Positions 1-7,817 of a DNA stretch of 64,000 bases are shown one piece after another; position 1 is the first letter of the stretch, and the number at the start of each line of letters is the position of its first letter. The notes under the pieces were generated by a model, which worked only from the letters and a program-made list of their open reading frames with translations, was not told where the DNA came from and ran no database searches. The stretch comes from Nostocoides sp. Soil756. GTDB lineage: Bacteria; Actinomycetota; Actinomycetes; Actinomycetales; Dermatophilaceae. Where the stretch lies: contig NZ_LMSE01000001.1 of assembly GCF_001428065.1 (NCBI RefSeq), forward strand, positions 159,709 through 223,708. Direction: 5' to 3'. The position numbers were made by a program, and so were the translations under genes.

Positions 1-36
1 TCACCCACCGGCACACGCCGCGTCACCGAACCCACC

Positions 37-120
37 CACCGCATCCACCCGCCCGAGCGCCAAGACCCACCGCTCGAGCGCCAGGCGCCACCGCCCGAGC
101 ACCGCATCCACCCGCCCGAG
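37..120. repeat. Two 21-nt direct repeats at the left edge
   Basis: A 21-base string beginning CACCGCATCCACCC occurs at 37-57 and again at 100-120, 63 bases apart, with related CGCCCGAGC words between. The 63-base period is a multiple of three, so it could descend from a repetitive coding stretch, but I see no credible protein across 1-161. The rest of this left edge shows nothing else I can name. Confidence 0.5.
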
Positions 121-161
121 CCGGTCGACGACGCACCACCCTTCTGACGCCCGCACCCGAA

Positions 162-209
162 GAACACCGGGAGAAACCGGCGCCCACACCCCGGTTTCCC
201 CCGGTGTTC
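162..209. terminator. Hairpin downstream of the AAA ATPase gene
   Basis: The arms at 162-180 and 191-209 pair over 19 bases with one mismatch around a 10-base loop. It lies about 90 bases beyond the stop codon of the leftward ATPase gene, so it is a plausible terminator. There is no clear U-tract, which is usual in GC-rich actinobacteria. Confidence 0.5.
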
Positions 210-296
210 CTCGCCAACGGACAGCCCCACGCTGGGCCGGCCCAGCCCACGTCGCAACGCCCCCGCACGACCCGGGGCCGACCGTCCCGCCGAAGG

Positions 297-1511
297 TCAG
301 GCGTGGTCGCGCAGGTAGCGGCCGAAGTGGGGGACGGTGAACGCGATCAGCCCGCGCTCGCCCGAGTAGATCAGCCCCTTCTTCAGCAGGGCGTCGCGCG
401 CCGGCGAGAGGGACTGCGGCTTGCGGTCGAGGTGGGCGGCCACCTCGGCGGTGGCGACGGCATCCGCCTCGCCCCCCGGGCTCGCCGCCGCGACCTCCGC
501 CATCGCCCGCAGGTACTCGCGCTCACCGGGAGTGGCCCGCTCGAAGCGCGACCCGAAGAACCCGACGGCCAGCTCGGCGTCCGCCTCGGGGGCGGCCACC
601 TCGACGTCGGCCGCCGTGATGGGCGAGCCGGGTGCCCGGTCCCACACCGCTTTCCCGTACGCCTGGATGAAGTACGGGTAGCCCCCAGTGGCCGCGTACA
701 TCGCTTCGAGGGCCTCCGGCTGGTAGGCCGCCCCCTCCTCCTGGGCCGGCCGCACGAGGGCCGCATCCGCCGCCGCCCGGTCCAGTCGGTCGATCCGCGA
801 GTAGCGGAACAGCCGCTCGGAGTATGACTTCGACGCCGACAGTACCGCCGGCAGGTGCGGCAGCCCGGCGCCCACCACGATCAGCGGCAGCCCCGTCTGG
901 CTGATCTCGTGGGCCGCGGCGCACAGGGCCGACACGTCCTCGGGCCCGAGGTCCTGCATCTCGTCGATGAAGACCGCCACGCCGCGCCCCGTGTCGGCCG
1001 CCATCCCGCCGAGATCCGACAGCAGCTCGACCAGGTCGATCTCGATGTCGCCCGAATCGGCCCGCCCAGCCACCGCCGGCACCGAGATGCCCGGGTTCCA
1101 GCGGTCGCGCAGCTTCGGAGCCGACGCCCGACCACGGCCGGCGCCCTCCGGCTCGCGCTGGGCGAACGATCGCACCACCCCGAGCGCGTGGTCGCCCGCG
1201 CCCCCCGACGGCCCCAGCTCGCGCACCGCCTGGTGCAGCGCCGAGGACAGCGGCCGCCGCAACGACTGCTCGGGGCGCGCCTCGAGCTTGCCGGTCCCCC
1301 ATCCCGCCCGCACCGCGGCCGATCGCAGCGCGTTGAGCAGCACCGTCTTGCCGACGCCCCGCAGCCCGGTGAGCACGATCGAGCGCTCCGGGCGCCCCCG
1401 GGCCACCCGTTCGAGCACCACGTCGAAGGCGTCGAGCTGCTCGTCACGGCCCGCGAGCTCGGGCGGGCGCTGGCCCGCGCCTGGGGCGTAGGGGTTCCGA
1501 ATCGGGTCCAC
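297..1511 (-). CDS. AAA/ORC-type ATP-binding protein
   Basis: A 404-residue P-loop ATPase resembling the archaeal-type ORC/CDC6-like or STAND ATPases annotated as 'ATP-binding protein' in actinobacteria. The Walker A motif GLRGVGKT is near residue 50 and the Walker B motif VAVFIDEMQDL near residue 180. The C-terminal part (about 320-400) looks like a winged helix, ending in a 'LIAFTVPHFGRYLRDH' type segment. The start is GTG, with TACGCT six bases upstream (1518-1523) and no Shine-Dalgarno, so a leaderless message is likely. The cellular role is unknown. It is monocistronic, separated from the rhodanese gene by 173 bases. Confidence 0.8.
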   Translation of the reverse strand: MDPIRNPYAPGAGQRPPELAGRDEQLDAFDVVLERVARGRPERSIVLTGLRGVGKTVLLNALRSAAVRAGWGTGKLEARPEQSLRRPLSSALHQAVRELGPSGGAGDHALGVVRSFAQREPEGAGRGRASAPKLRDRWNPGISVPAVAGRADSGDIEIDLVELLSDLGGMAADTGRGVAVFIDEMQDLGPEDVSALCAAAHEISQTGLPLIVVGAGLPHLPAVLSASKSYSERLFRYSRIDRLDRAAADAALVRPAQEEGAAYQPEALEAMYAATGGYPYFIQAYGKAVWDRAPGSPITAADVEVAAPEADAELAVGFFGSRFERATPGEREYLRAMAEVAAASPGGEADAVATAEVAAHLDRKPQSLSPARDALLKKGLIYSGERGLIAFTVPHFGRYLRDHA

Positions 1512-1564
1512 GATCGCAGCGTATGGGTATCTCTAGCGAATGTCCGAGACATCCTCAGAGAGCG

Positions 1565-1612
1565 GCATCGGGTGTCGCTTGGAGCGCCCGCACGCAGGGA
1601 CACCTCCGATGC
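1565..1612. terminator. Imperfect hairpin after the rhodanese gene
   Basis: GCATCGG plus GTGTC (1565-1576) can pair with GACAC and CCGATGC (1599-1612), leaving a two-base bulge. It lies in the 173-base gap downstream of the leftward rhodanese gene, so a termination role is plausible but unproven. Confidence 0.35.
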
Positions 1613-1684
1613 CCGCGTCTGCGGTCGTCTTACCCTCCCCCTAGAGAGCCCCAGACGCCCCGAGAGGCGGCCGACCGGAGAGGG

Positions 1685-2020
1685 TCAGGACACCGTCGGG
1701 GTGCCGTTCGCGGCGTCCATCGGGCGCCCCGCCGCCTGCCACGCCATCATCCCGCCCTCGAGGTTCGCCACCTCGTAGCCCTGCTGCGCCAGCCAGGGCA
1801 TGACCCGCTGCACGCGCCCACCCGAGCGGCAGGTGATGACCAGCGGCTCGTCGCGCTCGAGGAACGGCGCGAGCTCGTCGACCCGCTGCGGCAGCTCGGA
1901 CATGGGGATGTGGACCGCGGCCGGCGCGTGGCCGGCATCCCACTCGTCCTGCTCGCGGATGTCGAGGAAGGTCGCGTCGTCGGCGACCTGGGACACGGGC
2001 ACGTCGGGGAACTCGCTCAT
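1685..2020 (-). CDS. Rhodanese-like domain protein
   Basis: A single-domain rhodanese of 111 residues. The active-site loop is CRSGGR, with the catalytic cysteine near residue 64, which would carry a persulfide. The family's DIREQDEWDAGHAP and NLEGGMMAW motifs are both present. There is no signal peptide, so a cytosolic sulfurtransferase or sulfur carrier role is likely. I chose the ATG at 2020 over longer in-frame extensions because they would run into the glycosylase gene and because GATGCT lies exactly six bases upstream, as in other leaderless genes here. The sulfur acceptor is unknown. Confidence 0.88.
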   Translation of the reverse strand: MSEFPDVPVSQVADDATFLDIREQDEWDAGHAPAAVHIPMSELPQRVDELAPFLERDEPLVITCRSGGRVQRVMPWLAQQGYEVANLEGGMMAWQAAGRPMDAANGTPTVS

Positions 2021-2073
2021 GCCCCCAGCATCCCAGCCCGGCCGACGCCGATGCGACGTGGCCGCCGGCGGAG

Positions 2074-2934
2074 CTACTTGAGGAACTTGCTGGTGCGCCG
2101 GTCGGCCAGTGGTTTGCCCCCGGTCTGGCAGGTGGCGCAGTACTGCAGGGAGGAGTCGGCGAAGGAGACCTCGCGCACGACGTCGCCGCACTCGGGGCAC
2201 ACCTCGCCGGTGCGGCCGTGCACCCTCATCCCCGCGCGCTTGGCGTCCTTGAGCTCCTTGGCCGGCTTCCCCGAGGCGGTGGCCACGGCGTGGGCCAGGG
2301 TCTGGCGCAGCGCCGTGTACAGGCGGGTGACCTGCCCGTCGTCGAGGGTGGCCGCGAGCGCGAACGGCGAGAGCTTGGCGACGTGCAGGATCTCGTCGGA
2401 GTAGGCGTTGCCGACCCCCGCGATGATCGACTGGTCGCGCAGCAGCCCCTTCACCTGCATCCGGTGCGCCCCCAGGATGGCGGCGAAGGCCTCCTCGGTG
2501 AAGTCGTCGGCGAGCGGGTCGGGCCCGAGCGAGGCGATGCCCGGGACCTGGGAAGGGTCGCCCACGAGGTAGGCCGCCAGCCGCTTCTGGGTGCCGGCCT
2601 CGGTGAGGTCGAAACCCGAACCGTCGTCGAAGCGGACCCGGAGCGCGATGGGCGACTTGCCGGGGCGCAGCCGGGTGGCCGACTGCGCGTCGGACCAGCG
2701 CAGCCACCCGGCCCGCGCCAGGTGGAAGACCAGGTGGGTTCCGCCGCAGTCGAGGTCGATGAACTTGCCGAAGCGACCCACGCCGTCGACCGGTGCGCCG
2801 ACCAGCGCCTCGGGGGGCGGGGTGAAGGTCTTCAGGACGTGGAAGGACCCGAGCTCGACGCCGGTGACGACGAGCCCCTCGGTGCGCGTGCGCAGGAAGT
2901 CGGCCAGCGCCTGGACCTCGGGCAGCTCGGGCAT
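2074..2934 (-). CDS. Fpg/Nei family DNA glycosylase
   Basis: A base-excision repair glycosylase/AP lyase of 286 residues, the usual family length. It begins MPELPEV, so after Met removal Pro2 is the Schiff-base nucleophile and Glu3 the catalytic acid. An H2TH domain occupies roughly residues 130-220. The C-terminal zinc finger has CPEC and CATC cysteine pairs at about 245-268. The Fpg subset usually has an arginine in the finger hairpin; here the segment is QTGGKPLADRRTSKFL, so substrate (8-oxoguanine versus oxidised pyrimidines) is unsettled. TAGCGT sits six bases before the ATG, suggesting a leaderless transcript. Confidence 0.92.
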   Translation of the reverse strand: MPELPEVQALADFLRTRTEGLVVTGVELGSFHVLKTFTPPPEALVGAPVDGVGRFGKFIDLDCGGTHLVFHLARAGWLRWSDAQSATRLRPGKSPIALRVRFDDGSGFDLTEAGTQKRLAAYLVGDPSQVPGIASLGPDPLADDFTEEAFAAILGAHRMQVKGLLRDQSIIAGVGNAYSDEILHVAKLSPFALAATLDDGQVTRLYTALRQTLAHAVATASGKPAKELKDAKRAGMRVHGRTGEVCPECGDVVREVSFADSSLQYCATCQTGGKPLADRRTSKFLK

Positions 2935-3019
2935 GGAGCGACGCTACCTCCCGCCACCGTCAGAGGCGGGCCCACGGACCCACCCCGCGCGCGAGCCGCC
3001 GGACGAGCCCCGCGCGCCG

Positions 3020-4180
3020 TCAGCGGTCGTCGGGGTCCTCGACGGTGTAGGGCGGGGGCTCGTCGAGACCGCCGGTGACGACGGCCGAGGCGTGCTCGCC
3101 CAGGGTGCGCGGTCCGCCGTCGCCGTCCCACAGCCCCCCGACCCGCCGGCGCAGCGCATAGCCGTCGGGGCCACGGACCACTGGCACCTCGAGCCGGCCC
3201 TCGGGGGCGGGGGGCACGTCGTCGGTGGCCACCGGGATGGCGTGCGAGAGCACCTGCTCGCCCGCGGTCAGCTCGCGCAGCGCGATGCCGCGCACCCGGT
3301 CGGGGCGCTTCGAGGCGAACTCGGTGTAGATGCTCGGGTCGTGCTGGCCGTCGTCGCCGACCAGCAGCCACCGCACGTTGGGCAGGTCGCGCGCCAGGCG
3401 GTGCAGCTGGGCCCGCTTGTGCTCCTGCCCCGAACGGAACCAGCCGGTGTTGGTGGGCCCCCAGTCGGTGAGCAGCATCGGGCCGGTCGGGTAGCCGTTG
3501 CGGCGCAGGAACCGGGTGAGCTGCGGGCCGGTGTTCCAGGCGCCGGTGCTCAGGTAGATGACCGGGGCCTCCGGCCGGGTGGCCAGGAGCTCGCGGTACA
3601 TCGTGGCCATGCCCGGCACCGGCCGCCGGGCCCCTTCGGAGCGCACGAAGGTGTTCCACGCGGCGATCATGGGGCGGGGCAGCGACGTCGACAGCACGGT
3701 GTCGTCGATGTCGGAGATGATGCCGTGCGTCACCTGCGAGCCGACCACCAGCACCGGCGCCTCGATGGGGCGGGCGCGCGGCGAGTCGAGGTAGACCTGG
3801 TGCCAGCCGGGTGTCAGCCCGTGCCCCCGCACGGTCAGGTCGACGTAGCCCCCGCGGTCGGTGCGGGTCGTGACGATGCGGTCGTTGACGCGCACCGTCA
3901 CCTGCTCGTCGGCCACCGGCGCGGCGAAGAACGCGCGCCAGCCCCGTGTCTCCAGCTCGACCGAGCGCAGTCGCGCGGCGTAGGACTCCTCGCCCTCGTC
4001 GGCATCCCCTTCGGGCAGACCGCGGGTCATGATCACCCGGGCGAAGATGCGCAGCTGGGTGGCGCTGCCGTAGCCCGTAGAGGGAACGATGCGGGTGCCC
4101 CACCCGCGCGCCTCGAGGAGGCTCGCCTTCCGCTGCGTGTAGGCGTCCTCGAGGAGTGCTGCCGCGTGGGGTCGCGCCAT
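3020..4180 (-). CDS. App1-like phosphatase domain protein (DUF2183)
   Basis: A 386-residue protein whose C-terminal half matches the APP1 phosphatidate phosphatase catalytic domain. The HAD-like signature DIDDTVL is near residue 176, with a conserved YLSTGAWNT segment and a downstream LVGDDGQHDPSIY acidic motif. The N-terminal half (about 40-160) looks like a beta-sandwich. There is no signal peptide. The family acts on phosphatidate in yeast; bacterial substrates are not established, so lipid phosphatase activity is inference. TAGGCT lies six bases before the ATG, another leaderless-type start. Confidence 0.82.
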   Translation of the reverse strand: MARPHAAALLEDAYTQRKASLLEARGWGTRIVPSTGYGSATQLRIFARVIMTRGLPEGDADEGEESYAARLRSVELETRGWRAFFAAPVADEQVTVRVNDRIVTTRTDRGGYVDLTVRGHGLTPGWHQVYLDSPRARPIEAPVLVVGSQVTHGIISDIDDTVLSTSLPRPMIAAWNTFVRSEGARRPVPGMATMYRELLATRPEAPVIYLSTGAWNTGPQLTRFLRRNGYPTGPMLLTDWGPTNTGWFRSGQEHKRAQLHRLARDLPNVRWLLVGDDGQHDPSIYTEFASKRPDRVRGIALRELTAGEQVLSHAIPVATDDVPPAPEGRLEVPVVRGPDGYALRRRVGGLWDGDGGPRTLGEHASAVVTGGLDEPPPYTVEDPDDR

Positions 4181-4203
4181 GTCGTGAGCCTAGATGAACG
4201 GGC

Positions 4204-5055
4204 TCAGCCGGATGCACCGAGCCCGTCGTGGCCGCGGACCACGTCGGCGATGACCTGTTCGGCCACCACGCGAACCTTGATGTTGCGGTCCTGCGAGGTC
4301 TTGCGCAGCACCTCGAAGGCCTCGTGCTCGGGGATGCCGCGCAACGCCATCACGATGCCCTTGGCCTGCTCGATGGCGGCCCGGCTGGCCATGGCCTGCT
4401 CGAGCTGCCCGGCGAGGCGACGCATCCCGTCGAGCTGGGTGACGGCGACCACGGCGTCGGCGCAGCGGCGCGCGGCGAGGCGGACCAGGGCCGCGTCGAA
4501 ACCGTCGAAGGCGTGGGGCTCCCAGGCGTAGAGGTTGAGCGCGCCGACGCACTGGCCGCCGCTGACCAGGGGCACGGCGAAGAGGCTGCGCATCCCGTCC
4601 TGTCGGGTGGCCCGGGCGAAGGTCGGCCACCGCCCGTCGTCAGAGCAGAGGTCGTCAACCCGCTGCTCCTCGCGGGTGCGTGCCGCGTCGAGGCACGGCC
4701 CCTCGTCGAGGGCGTACTGGACGGCGTCGATCTCGAGGGTGTGCACGGTGGAGTAAGCGGCGGTGTGCGGACGGTCGTTGCTGAGGATGGTCACCCCGAC
4801 CTCGTCGCAGCCGTCGACGAACCGGCGGACCGCGTGCACGACCCGGTCGAGGTACTCGGAGAGCTCGGTGATGGACTCCATGACCCCACCGGTCTCCGAG
4901 CTCAGCGCATCCAGGGCGCTGGCGGGGGCCGTGTCGAGCGCGGAGGCGACGGGGTCGAGGGCCGAGGCGGGGTCGAGCGTCGCGGCGGGGTCGAGGGCGG
5001 CGGCCGGGTCGAGGTGGCCGTCCTGCGGGGACGGCTGGGTGAGCGTGTTGGTCAT
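4204..5055 (-). CDS. GAF and ANTAR domain regulator
   Basis: A 283-residue putative antitermination regulator. A GAF sensor domain lies at about 75-200 (core around GPCLDAARTREEQRV and GALNLYAWEPHAF), followed by an ANTAR RNA-binding domain at about 205-270 (AIEQAKGIVMALRGIPEHEAFEVL). ANTAR proteins bind dual hairpins in nascent RNA to prevent termination; the signal sensed here is unknown. The first 55 residues are a low-complexity run of Leu-Asp-Pro-Ala-x-x repeats. An alternative start at the Met before ESITELSEY (residue 59) would omit them. It is divergent from the fructosamine kinase gene across 88 bases. Confidence 0.85.
   Translation of the reverse strand: MTNTLTQPSPQDGHLDPAAALDPAATLDPASALDPVASALDTAPASALDALSSETGGVMESITELSEYLDRVVHAVRRFVDGCDEVGVTILSNDRPHTAAYSTVHTLEIDAVQYALDEGPCLDAARTREEQRVDDLCSDDGRWPTFARATRQDGMRSLFAVPLVSGGQCVGALNLYAWEPHAFDGFDAALVRLAARRCADAVVAVTQLDGMRRLAGQLEQAMASRAAIEQAKGIVMALRGIPEHEAFEVLRKTSQDRNIKVRVVAEQVIADVVRGHDGLGASG
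4930..5013 (-). repeat. In-frame 18-nt coding repeats (LDPAxx) in the GAF-ANTAR gene
   Basis: About four tandem copies of a six-codon unit encoding Leu-Asp-Pro-Ala-x-x sit in the N-terminal part of the GAF-ANTAR protein, ahead of the GAF domain. Copy number could vary without breaking the frame. Confidence 0.6.
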
Positions 5056-5143
5056 CCGTGGTCCTTCGGCGGGTCATGCACTGTGCGAGCGAACTGTATC
5101 CCGCCGCGCGCGCCGGCGGCGGCCCTGATGGAACGATGGACGG

Positions 5144-5908
5144 ATGCGTGCTCGCTTCCGCAAGGCCTCGCCGCAGGCGCCGGCCGGGTACTTCGCGTGG
5201 GAGGCGGCCGGGCTGCGCTGGCTGCGCGAGGCCTCACCCGACGTCGTCGAGGTGCTCGAGGTCGGCGATGACCACCTGACGCTGGCTCACGTGGGGTCGG
5301 CGCCCCCCGATGCGGCCGCGGCCGCCGGGCTGGGGCGCGCGCTGGCCGCCATCCACGCCGCGGGCGCCGAGGCGTTCGGACGCGGGCCGCCGGGCTGGCA
5401 GGGGGACGGGTGGCTCGGTCCGCTGCGTGAACCGCTGCCGCTGGTCCTGGGCCGATGGCCGACCTGGGGGGTGTTCTACGCCGAGGCCCGCCTGCTGCCG
5501 CTGGCCCGCCTCGGCCGCGACCGGGGGGTGCTCGACGCCGCCGACGTGGCCGCGGTCGAAGCCGTGGCGCGCCGGCTGGACGCCGGCGGGTTCGACACCG
5601 GGGAGCAGCCGGCCCGGCTGCACGGCGACCTGTGGTCGGGCAACGTCCTGTGGGGGCCGGACGGGGCGGTGCTCATCGACCCGGCCGCCCACGGCGGACA
5701 CCGGGAGGCCGATCTGGCGATGCTGCAGCTGTTCGGCTGCCCGCACCTGGACGACGTGGTCGCGGTCTACCACGAGGCCCAGCCCCTGCCCGAGGGCTGG
5801 CGCAACCGGGTGCTGCTCCACCAGCTGCACCCGCTGTTGCTGCACGCCGTCCTCTTCGGTGGCGGGTACGTGCGGCAGGCCCGCGCGGCCGCGGAGCACT
5901 ACCGCTGA
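5144..5908 (+). CDS. Fructosamine kinase family protein
   Basis: A 254-residue member of the fructosamine-3-kinase/ketosamine kinase branch of the APH-like kinase fold. The catalytic loop HGDLWSGN is near residue 165 and the metal-binding motif reads LIDPAAHGGHREADLAML. The family phosphorylates protein-bound ketoamines to trigger deglycation; the bacterial substrate (free or protein-bound glycated amines) is inferred. It is slightly shorter than the ~290-residue family norm, the shortening being N-terminal. AACGAT lies six bases before the ATG with no clear Shine-Dalgarno. Confidence 0.88.
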   Translation: MRARFRKASPQAPAGYFAWEAAGLRWLREASPDVVEVLEVGDDHLTLAHVGSAPPDAAAAAGLGRALAAIHAAGAEAFGRGPPGWQGDGWLGPLREPLPLVLGRWPTWGVFYAEARLLPLARLGRDRGVLDAADVAAVEAVARRLDAGGFDTGEQPARLHGDLWSGNVLWGPDGAVLIDPAAHGGHREADLAMLQLFGCPHLDDVVAVYHEAQPLPEGWRNRVLLHQLHPLLLHAVLFGGGYVRQARAAAEHYR

Positions 5909-6018
5909 CCCCTGCGGCCACGGGGGACGAGCCGCGCCCGGCGCGCGACCCTCGACGCGGCCGACACCTCGCGCCGCGTCCCTCGGCGCGGCCCCCGGCA
6001 CGGCACCATACTGGCGCC

Positions 6019-6714
6019 ATGAGCACCCCGACCGAGGTCACCACCCCCGACGGCGCGATGCCGGCCCACCTCTGGCTGCCCGAGTCCGGCCGCGGCCCGG
6101 GCATCCTGCTGCTGCAGGAGATCTTCGGCGTCAGCGCCTACATCCGGCGCCGGGCGCAGGACCTGGCCGACCTCGGCTACGTCGTGCTCGCCCCGCAGAT
6201 CTTCTGGCGGCTCGGCGTCGACGAGATCGCGAACGGCCCCTCGATGCTCGAGGACGCGATGGGGGTCGTCGGCCGGCTCGACTGGGACACCGCGGTGTCC
6301 GACGCGCAGGCCGCCCTGCGCGCCCTGCGCGAGCGGGCCGAGACCACCGGCGGGGTCGGGGTGGTGGGCTTCTGCTTCGGCGGCGGCCTCGGCTACGCCG
6401 TCGTCGCCGGTGAGCCGGCCGACGCCCTGGTCTCGTTCTACGGCTCGGCGCTGCCCGGCATCACCGAGGCCGTGCCGTCGGTCACCACGCCGTCGCTGCA
6501 CCACTTCGGCGAGTCCGACGCCTACATCCCGATGGACGTGGTCCAGGCCGTCCGCGAGCGCGTGAGCGGCGGGGGCCCGGTCGACTTCCACACCTACCCC
6601 GGCGCCGACCACGCCTTCGACAACGACGACTTCGTCAACCACGACCCGCAGGCGAGTGCCGCCGCGTGGGCCACCACCGAGAGCTGGCTGCGCGAGCACC
6701 TGCCCGTCGGCTGA
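6019..6714 (+). CDS. Dienelactone hydrolase family protein
   Basis: A 231-residue alpha/beta hydrolase of the dienelactone hydrolase family. The nucleophile is Cys in GFCFGG (about residue 118); the catalytic His is in YPGADHAFDN near residue 200, and the Asp is probably in GESDAYIP. The family hydrolyses dienelactones in chlorocatechol degradation, but stand-alone copies such as this are often broad esterases, and no chlorocatechol genes adjoin it. The start at 6019 is preferred because longer frames run back into the upstream gene and CATACT sits exactly six bases before the ATG. Confidence 0.88.
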   Translation: MSTPTEVTTPDGAMPAHLWLPESGRGPGILLLQEIFGVSAYIRRRAQDLADLGYVVLAPQIFWRLGVDEIANGPSMLEDAMGVVGRLDWDTAVSDAQAALRALRERAETTGGVGVVGFCFGGGLGYAVVAGEPADALVSFYGSALPGITEAVPSVTTPSLHHFGESDAYIPMDVVQAVRERVSGGGPVDFHTYPGADHAFDNDDFVNHDPQASAAAWATTESWLREHLPVG

Positions 6715-6781
6715 CCGGCGTCGCCGGCCGCACGATCGCCGCCCGGTCGCCCGATCGCCGCCGCCCGGTCGCCGCCCGGTC

Positions 6782-7063
6782 TCAGCCGCAGGTGCAGGGC
6801 GACGCGCCGCACTTGGGGCAGCCCTGCGCGTAGCGCGCGAGCGCGGCGTCGAGGTCGACCCCGGTCTGGTTCGCCAGCGACGCGACCCACGCGACGACGT
6901 CGGCGAACTCGTGCTCGCGCTGGGCCTGGGTCCCCTTGCGCACGGCCTGCGCCAGCTCGCCGACCTCCTCGGCCAGCCAGGCGACGGTGCTCGGCACGCC
7001 CCGGGCGCGGTCGCGTTCGCCGAAGGTGCGCTCGATGACCCGCTGCAGCTCGCCCAGTTCCAT
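6782..7063 (-). CDS. MazG-like nucleotide pyrophosphohydrolase
   Basis: A 93-residue all-alpha NTP pyrophosphohydrolase. The metal-binding motifs are EEVGEL (about residue 31) and EFADVVAW (about 52). The last residues form a cysteine-rich tail, CPKCGASPCTC, possibly zinc-binding. Such single-domain MazG-like proteins hydrolyse NTPs or dNTPs to NMP and pyrophosphate; the exact substrate is unknown. I chose the ATG at 7063 because the longer reading has an arginine-rich, unconserved extension and TAGGTT lies seven bases upstream. It is convergent with the dienelactone hydrolase gene and lies just downstream of the LON-domain gene. Confidence 0.82.
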   Translation of the reverse strand: MELGELQRVIERTFGERDRARGVPSTVAWLAEEVGELAQAVRKGTQAQREHEFADVVAWVASLANQTGVDLDAALARYAQGCPKCGASPCTCG

Positions 7064-7091
7064 GGCCGGCAACCTACCCCGGCGGAAGGGG

Positions 7092-7757
7092 TCAGTTGAG
7101 GGTCGCCCCGGTGGGGTCCGGCGGGGTCGGGAGGGCTCCGAAGCGCTTGACGATCGCGGTCTCACGGCTGAGCAGCGAGAGCACGGCCCGCAGCCGGGTA
7201 GCCGCGTCGGCCCCCTCGAGGATGCGCTGACGGTCGGCGGGGTCCAGGACCATCCGCTCGACGACGCGGTAGGCGACGTCGCGCGGGGCCGCCTCGACGG
7301 GGTCGGCCGTGGCCCCCACCGCCGCGAGGTAGCGCTCGTGGGCGCGCAGCACCCGCGTGGTCAGCGCCGCCACCTCGACGTCGCCGGCGGCCTCGGGCTC
7401 GGCCAGCCACGTCACGGACCCGCTGAGGTAGGCGGTCCCGGCGCCCTCGTCGATGCTGTCGAGCCGGAAGCGGCGCACGCCCCGGGCCACCAGGTGCACC
7501 ACGGTGCCCACCTCGGCCTGGGCCAGCGCCATCGCGTCGACGCGGGCCTCGCAGCCCACGCCGTGCAGGTCGCGCGCGGCCCCCGGCCCCACCTCGTGCC
7601 CCTTGCGGATGAGGACGACGCCGAAGCGCCGCTCGTCGTCGGGCTCGGCCGCCAGGCGCTGGGCGAGCTCGAGGTAGCGCGGCTCGAACAGCTGCAGCGG
7701 CAGCCGCGCGCCGGGCAGCAGGACCCCACCGAGCGGGAAGATCGGCAGCGACGGCAC
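7092..7757 (-). CDS. LON substrate-binding domain protein
   Basis: A 221-residue protein comprising the N-terminal substrate-binding domain of Lon protease without ATPase or protease domains. It begins with the typical LPIFPLGGVLLPGARLPLQLFEPRY segment and continues with a helical C-terminal part. Such stand-alone domains are widespread in actinobacteria; their function is not established, possibly protein-quality control. The GTG start has TACAGT five bases upstream and no Shine-Dalgarno. The downstream MazG-like gene follows after 28 bases and may be co-transcribed. Confidence 0.85.
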   Translation of the reverse strand: MPSLPIFPLGGVLLPGARLPLQLFEPRYLELAQRLAAEPDDERRFGVVLIRKGHEVGPGAARDLHGVGCEARVDAMALAQAEVGTVVHLVARGVRRFRLDSIDEGAGTAYLSGSVTWLAEPEAAGDVEVAALTTRVLRAHERYLAAVGATADPVEAAPRDVAYRVVERMVLDPADRQRILEGADAATRLRAVLSLLSRETAIVKRFGALPTPPDPTGATLN

Positions 7758-7817
7758 ACCTCACTGTAGGCACGCCCGGGCCCGCCCACGAGAGGCCCCG
7801 CGTGACCCTCGACAGCC

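Noticed and set aside
1-189. Small minus-strand gene at the left edge
   Set aside because: The 62-residue frame consists of repeat-derived residues, overlaps a hairpin and matches no family I recognise.
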